From NCBI GenBank assembly GCA_947631805.1, contig CANRNA010000064.1, forward strand, positions 1 through 8,886: a stretch of DNA of 8,886 nt. The letters run 5' to 3'. The notes under the pieces were generated by a model, which was not told the DNA's origin, did not search any database, and saw only the letters and a program-made list of their open reading frames with translations. Made by a program: the position numbers and the translations under genes. Within the stretch, counting starts at the first letter, position 1. Every line of letters begins with the position of its first letter. The DNA is from an uncultured Oscillospiraceae bacterium (lineage in GTDB: Bacteria > Bacillota > Clostridia > Oscillospirales > Oscillospiraceae). Positions 5,162 through 8,886 of the stretch are shown piece after piece.

Positions 5162-6499
5162 ATGAAGGATTTGACGCCCCAGGTCGTTTTGGCCGTCACC
5201 GGCGGCCGGGCGGCCGGACCGCTCCCGTCCGGGGAGCTCACCGCCGTCACCACCGACAGCCGGACCATTTGCCCCGGCTGCCTTTTCGCCGCCATACCGG
5301 GGGCGAGAGTGGACGGCCACGATTTCATAGCCCAGGCCGCCAAAAAGGGAGCGGCCTGCGTTTTGTGCAACCGGCCTGTTGACGCCCCCGTGGCCCAGAT
5401 ACTGGTCCCGGACACCCAGGCCGCTCTGCGGGCCCTGGCCGCCCATTACCGGTGGGGCTTTTCCATCCCCGTGGTGGGGGTGACGGGCTCTGTGGGCAAG
5501 ACCACCGCCAAGGAGATGATCGCCGCGGTGCTCTCCAGCCGGTTCGACACCCTGAAAACGGAGAAAAACCTGAACAACGAGCTGGGCGTGCCCCTGACGC
5601 TGTTTCACCTGCGGGAGCGTCACCAGGCCGCCGTGGTGGAGATGGGCATCTCCGGCTTCGGGGAGATGACGCGCCTGACGGAGATGGTCCGGCCGGACAT
5701 CGGCGTATACACCCTCATCGGCGACGCCCACCTGGAATTTCTGGGGGACAGGGCAGGGGTGCTCCGGGCCAAGGGGGAGATGGTCTCCGGCATGGGCCCC
5801 GACGGGGTCATCATCGCCAACGGGGACGACGAGCTGCTGGCGGCCCATGACTTCGGCCGCAGGAAGATACTGTTCGGCCTGGGGGAGAACTGCGACCTCC
5901 GGGCCGTGGACATAGCCGCCCGTGGGACGGAGGCCATGGAGTGCACCATCCTGGCGGGGGACAGGCGCATCCCGGTGCGTGTGCCCGCCTTTGGGGAGCA
6001 TCTGGTCTACGCCGCCCTCATGGGGGCGGCCGTGGGGCTGGAGCTGGGCCTGACAGACGATGAGATAGCCGCCGGGGTGGCCGGGTATGAGACCGTGGGC
6101 AGCCGGGGCCGGGTGATAGCGACAGGTCGGCTCACCATTTTGGACGACTGCTACAACGCCAATCCCACCAGCGTGAAAAGCGCCGTCCGCAGCCTGGAGC
6201 GCCTGCCGGGGCGGCATGTGGCCGTGCTGGGGGACATGCGGGAGCTGGGCGCCGCCGGAGAGGCGATGCACCGGGACGTGGGGGCTTTCGCGGCGGAGCG
6301 CTGCGATCTGGTGATCGCCTGCGGCCCTCAGGCGGAGGCCATCGCCGCCGGGGCGGGCCCCGGCGCGGTGTGGTATCCCACGGTGGAGACCCTTTTGGAG
6401 GCCCTGCCGGGGCTCATAAGCGAGGGGGACGCGGTGCTGGTGAAGGCCAGTCGGGCCATGGGATTTGAGGCCGTATCGGAGCGTTTGCGCCTTTTTTGA
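5162..6499 (+). CDS. murF: UDP-N-acetylmuramoyl-tripeptide--D-alanyl-D-alanine ligase
   Basis: A 445-residue Mur ligase that adds D-Ala-D-Ala to UDP-MurNAc-tripeptide with ATP, completing the cytoplasmic pentapeptide precursor. The N-terminal uridine-binding domain (about 1-95) contains TTDSRTICPGCLFAAIPG. The central ATPase domain has the P-loop GVTGSVGKT (106-114), KTEKNLNNELGVPLTLF (132-148), VVEMGISGFGEMTRL, GDAHLEFLG (187-195) and the likely carbamylated lysine Lys204 (RAKGEM). The C-terminal domain has LDDCYNANPTSVKSAV (327-342), LGDMRELG and VKASRAMGFE. The block usually seen as TNIG before the histidine reads TLIG here, a minor deviation. ATG 5162 follows GGAGG (5152-5156) by 5 bases. 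It is the second gene of the ddl-murF operon. Length and motifs fit the full-length enzyme; no damage is seen. Confidence 0.96.
   Translation: MKDLTPQVVLAVTGGRAAGPLPSGELTAVTTDSRTICPGCLFAAIPGARVDGHDFIAQAAKKGAACVLCNRPVDAPVAQILVPDTQAALRALAAHYRWGFSIPVVGVTGSVGKTTAKEMIAAVLSSRFDTLKTEKNLNNELGVPLTLFHLRERHQAAVVEMGISGFGEMTRLTEMVRPDIGVYTLIGDAHLEFLGDRAGVLRAKGEMVSGMGPDGVIIANGDDELLAAHDFGRRKILFGLGENCDLRAVDIAARGTEAMECTILAGDRRIPVRVPAFGEHLVYAALMGAAVGLELGLTDDEIAAGVAGYETVGSRGRVIATGRLTILDDCYNANPTSVKSAVRSLERLPGRHVAVLGDMRELGAAGEAMHRDVGAFAAERCDLVIACGPQAEAIAAGAGPGAVWYPTVETLLEALPGLISEGDAVLVKASRAMGFEAVSERLRLF
6478..6497 (+). terminator. Possible weak terminator at the end of murF
   Basis: GGAGC (6478-6482) can pair with GCGCC (6487-6491), one mismatch in the middle and a GTTT loop, directly followed by six T's (6492-6497). 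It overlaps the last murF codons. The stem is short, so this is tentative. A wider inverted repeat, TTTTTTGAG (6492-6500) with CTCAAAAAA (6528-6536), lies beside it. Confidence 0.35.
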
Positions 6500-6540
6500 G
6501 GGTCATTGGACGAATTTTGCGCGTTTTCTCAAAAAAACAC

Positions 6541-6569
6541 TTCACAAATGCCATATAGATTGATATAAT
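6541..6569 (+). promoter_or_regulatory. Extended -10 promoter for nfnAB
   Basis: TTCACA (6541-6546) and a perfect TATAAT (6564-6569) are 17 bases apart, with TG one base before the -10 box. The start is expected near 6576, leaving a leader of about 43 bases before ATG 6619. Confidence 0.75.
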
Positions 6570-6580
6570 ATGGACAATCT

Positions 6581-6601
6581 TTCGATCTGTCTGAGATCGA
6601 A
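6581..6601. promoter_or_regulatory. Palindrome in the nfnAB leader, possible operator or RNA hairpin
   Basis: TTCGATCT (6581-6588) and AGATCGAA (6594-6601) are perfect 8-base arms around the 5-base spacer GTCTG. The site lies at about +5 to +26 of the predicted transcript and ends 4 bases before the ribosome-binding site AGGGGG (6606-6611). It could be a repressor operator just downstream of the start point or a leader hairpin. It does not match Rex or other boxes that I recognise. Confidence 0.45.
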
Positions 6602-6618
6602 CATGAGGGGGATGGATA

Positions 6619-7473
6619 ATGTTCAAGATCGTGAGCAAAAGGCCCTTGAACGAGGCCCAGACGGTGCTGGAATTCGTCATCGAGGCGCCGCTGGTGGCCC
6701 GGAAGGCCCGGCCCGGCCAGTTTATCATTTTCCGGCTGGACGAGTACGGCGAGCGCGTGCCGGTGACCATCGCGGCCTCCGACCCGGACAAGGGCACCGT
6801 GACCATCATGGTCCAGCCCGTGGGCCAGACCACGAAGATGCTGGCCCTGATGGAGCAGGGGGACTATCTGGCGGACTTTGTGGGGCCTCTGGGACGTCCT
6901 ACCAACATGGAGGGGCTGAAGCGTGTCTGTGTCGTCGGCGGCGGTGTGGGCAACGCCATTGCCTATCCGGTGGCCAAGGGCATGCACGACCGGGGCATCC
7001 AGGTGGATATGGTGGCGGGCTTCCGCTCCAAGGACATCGTCATCCTGGAGGAGGAGATGCGCGCCGGGGTGACGAACCTGTACATAACCACCGATGACGG
7101 CTCTTACGGCGAGGCTGGCTTCAACGTGACGAAGATGAAGGCCCTGCTGGACGCTGGCAACCAGTACGACGAGGTCATGTGCGTGGGACCCACCCGCATG
7201 ATGCAGCGGGTGTGCGAGGCCACGAAGGAGTACGGCGTGAAGACCATCGTGTCCATGAACCCCATCATGCTGGACGGCACGGGCATGTGCGGCGCCTGCC
7301 GCTTGACCGTGGGCGGGGAGACGAAGTTCGCCTGCGTGGACGGCCCGGAGTTTGACGGCCACCAGGTGGACTGGGACGGCATCATCAAGCGCTCCGCGTT
7401 CTACGCGGAGGAGGAGAAAGCGGCCGAGGAGCATATCTGCCGCATCACGGGAGGTGTGAGACAGCATGGCTAA
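6619..7473 (+). CDS. nfnA: NfnA-type FAD/NAD-binding subunit, sulfide/dihydroorotate dehydrogenase-like
   Basis: A 284-residue cytoplasmic iron-sulfur flavoprotein. With the next gene it should form NADH-dependent reduced ferredoxin:NADP+ oxidoreductase, which couples ferredoxin, NADH and NADPH by electron bifurcation. The N-terminal ferredoxin-reductase FAD domain is about 1-98 (RPGQFIIFRL; RVPVTIAASD at 46-55; VQPVGQTTK). The NAD-binding domain follows (VCVVGGGVGNAIAYPVAKG, 103-121). The C-terminus holds the [2Fe-2S] motif LDGTGMCGACRLTV with Cys224, Cys227 and Cys239. Asp219 stands where PyrK of dihydroorotate dehydrogenase has the first cysteine; one Asp plus three Cys is the known NfnA ligand set. 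That separates it from PyrK, as does the absence of pyrD nearby. ATG 6619 follows AGGGGG by 7 bases. Its 3' end overlaps nfnB by 8 bases. Older names are sudB or sulfide dehydrogenase beta subunit. Confidence 0.92.
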   Translation: MFKIVSKRPLNEAQTVLEFVIEAPLVARKARPGQFIIFRLDEYGERVPVTIAASDPDKGTVTIMVQPVGQTTKMLALMEQGDYLADFVGPLGRPTNMEGLKRVCVVGGGVGNAIAYPVAKGMHDRGIQVDMVAGFRSKDIVILEEEMRAGVTNLYITTDDGSYGEAGFNVTKMKALLDAGNQYDEVMCVGPTRMMQRVCEATKEYGVKTIVSMNPIMLDGTGMCGACRLTVGGETKFACVDGPEFDGHQVDWDGIIKRSAFYAEEEKAAEEHICRITGGVRQHG

Positions 7474-8860
7474 CATGCGTATGGATAAAAATCCCATGCC
7501 GGAGCAGGACCCTCTGGTACGGAACAAGAACTTTGAGGAGGTGGCCCTGGGCTACACCGCCGAGATGGCTGTGGACGAGGCCAAGCGCTGCCTCAACTGC
7601 AAGGCCCCCAAGTGCGTGGAGGGCTGCCCGGTGAACGTGCATATCCCCCAGTTCATCGCCAAGGTGGCGGAGGGGGACTTTGACGGGGCCTATAGCGTCA
7701 TCACCTCCACCAACAGCCTGCCCGCCATCTGTGGCCGCGTCTGCCCCCAGGAGAACCAGTGCGAGGGCAAGTGCGTCCGGGGCATCAAGGGCGAGCCGGT
7801 GGGCATCGGCCGCCTGGAGCGGTTCGTGGCGGACTACCATATAACCGACGGCCACAAGGACGGGCCTCCTCCTGTGCCCGAGTCCAACGGCCACAGAGTG
7901 GCTGTGGTGGGCTCCGGCCCGGCCGGGCTCACCTGCGCGGGCGACCTGGCCCGGAAGGGCTATGAGGTCACGGTGTTCGAGGCCTTCCACAAGGCGGGCG
8001 GCGTGCTGGTGTACGGCATCCCCGAGTTCCGTCTGCCCAAGGCCATCGTGGCCAAGGAGATAGCGAAGCTGGAGCACTTCGGCGTGAAGATCGTCACCGA
8101 CGCGGTCATCGGTCGCGCCGAGAGCATAGACGAGCTGTTCGAGGAGGGCTACGAGGCGGTGTTCATCGGCTCCGGCGCGGGCCTGCCCCAGTTTTTGCAC
8201 ATCCCCGGAGAGAACCTGCTGGGCGTGTTCTCCGCCAATGAGATACTGACCCGCAGCAACCTGATGAAGGCCTATCTGCCCGAGTACGACACCCCCATCC
8301 GCCTGGGCAAGCGGGTCGCCATCGTGGGCGGCGGCAACGTGGCCATGGACGCGGCCCGCACGGCCAAGCGCCTGGGCGCGGACGAGGTGTACGTCATCTA
8401 CCGCCGGAGCATGGAGGAGCTTCCCGCCCGGAAGGAAGAGGTGGAGCACGCCGTGGCCGAGGAGATCGTCTTCAAGCTGCTCAATAACCCCGTGGAGATC
8501 GTGGGCGGCGAGGACGGCCATGTGAAGGGCATCAAGGTGGTGAAGATGGAGCTGGGCGAGCCGGACGCCACCGGCCGCCGCCGTCCGGTGGAGATACCGG
8601 GCAGCGAGTACGTCATCGACGTGGACTCGGTCATCATCGCCATCGGCACCAGTCCCAACCCGCTGATACTGTCCACCACCCCCGGCCTGGAGGCCACCAA
8701 AAAGGGCGGTATCGTGGCGGACGAGGCCACGGGCGCCACTTCCCGGGCTGGCGTGTTCGCCGGCGGCGACGCGGTGACGGGCGCGGCCACGGTCATCAAG
8801 GCCATGGGCGCCGGCAAGGTCGGCGCCGCGGGCATCGACCGGTACATCCAGGGGAAATAA
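7466..8860 (+). CDS. nfnB: NfnB-type NADPH-binding subunit, glutamate synthase small subunit-like
   Basis: A 464-residue flavoprotein, the bifurcating subunit of NfnAB; databases often label it gltA, NADPH-dependent glutamate synthase. The N-terminal ferredoxin-like part has two cysteine groups, Cys42/45/50/54 (RCLNCKAPKCVEGCPVNVHI) and Cys89/93/99/103 (ICGRVCPQENQCEGKC), for two [4Fe-4S] clusters. The FAD site is VVGSGPAGLTCAG (147-159) with a following glutamate (VFEAF). The NADPH domain is VAIVGGGNVAMDAARTAKRL (284-303) with YRRSMEELPAR. The C-terminal FAD block is GVFAGGDAVTGAATVIKAMG (429-448). No glutamate synthase large subunit is adjacent, and nfnA overlaps it, so an NfnB role is preferred. 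ATG 7466 overlaps the end of nfnA; GGGAGG (7449-7454) is 11 bases upstream, a long spacing that suggests coupling. No terminator is visible in the remaining 26 bases. Confidence 0.93.
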   Translation: MANMRMDKNPMPEQDPLVRNKNFEEVALGYTAEMAVDEAKRCLNCKAPKCVEGCPVNVHIPQFIAKVAEGDFDGAYSVITSTNSLPAICGRVCPQENQCEGKCVRGIKGEPVGIGRLERFVADYHITDGHKDGPPPVPESNGHRVAVVGSGPAGLTCAGDLARKGYEVTVFEAFHKAGGVLVYGIPEFRLPKAIVAKEIAKLEHFGVKIVTDAVIGRAESIDELFEEGYEAVFIGSGAGLPQFLHIPGENLLGVFSANEILTRSNLMKAYLPEYDTPIRLGKRVAIVGGGNVAMDAARTAKRLGADEVYVIYRRSMEELPARKEEVEHAVAEEIVFKLLNNPVEIVGGEDGHVKGIKVVKMELGEPDATGRRRPVEIPGSEYVIDVDSVIIAIGTSPNPLILSTTPGLEATKKGGIVADEATGATSRAGVFAGGDAVTGAATVIKAMGAGKVGAAGIDRYIQGK

Positions 8861-8886
8861 AATACCATCAAGCCGGACGGGCGACC

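Noticed and set aside
5093..6271. Minus-strand open frame of 392 codons opposite ddl/murF
   Set aside because: Low-complexity His/Gly/Pro-rich translation, antisense to clear murF motifs; a shadow of the real gene.
7445..8521. Minus-strand open frame of 358 codons opposite nfnB
   Set aside because: His/Leu/Ala-rich shadow with no domain; the plus strand carries all NfnB cysteine and nucleotide-binding motifs.
8861..8886. Start of a terminator after nfnB
   Set aside because: GC-rich bases at the window edge could be the left arm of a hairpin, but the right arm is not present, so it cannot be supported.

Overview
The window is a GC-rich chromosomal stretch of an anaerobic Clostridia-type Firmicute, most likely of the Oscillospiraceae/Ruminococcaceae kind. 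The reasons are strong AGGAGG-type ribosome-binding sites, sigma-A promoters of the TTGACA/TATAAT type, a yajC gene followed by a small four-helix membrane protein resembling TIGR04086, and an NfnAB-type flavin bifurcation pair typical of fermentative anaerobes. The species cannot be named from the sequence alone. There are ten protein genes, two of them recognised only at family level, and no rRNA, tRNA, CRISPR array or transposase.

Layout. At 1-132 is the 3' end of tgt, whose last codons carry a near-consensus promoter for yajC (173-574), here an unusual version with a lipoprotein-type signal. It is followed by a four-helix membrane protein (644-1045) whose ribosome-binding site lies inside a long hairpin. 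A very AT-rich gene-free block (1046-1337) with repeated palindromic boxes leads into a XerD-type tyrosine recombinase (1338-2225), which ends in a hairpin terminator. A strong extended -10 promoter then drives an XRE-like helix-turn-helix protein (2335-2817). The next 200 bases hold three consecutive inverted repeats: a ~98-base imperfect palindrome that looks like a dispersed repeat, a second long hairpin, and a terminator shared with the convergent exonuclease gene (3020-3982, minus strand).

From a tight back-to-back promoter pair (4023-4085), the exonuclease gene is read leftward and the ddl-murF operon (4122-6499) rightward. Ddl makes D-Ala-D-Ala and MurF attaches it to the UDP-MurNAc-tripeptide, so these two genes are consecutive steps of peptidoglycan precursor synthesis. 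A separate promoter with a palindrome in the leader drives nfnA-nfnB (6619-8860, overlapping by 8 bases). Together these should encode the electron-bifurcating NADH-dependent reduced ferredoxin:NADP+ oxidoreductase.

Most of the window is housekeeping. I do not see a convincing new multigene system. The points most worth checking are the lipobox on YajC, the start-site hairpin before the membrane gene, the AT-rich island with phased palindromes before xerD, the long palindromes at 2818-2962, and the leader palindrome of nfnAB.
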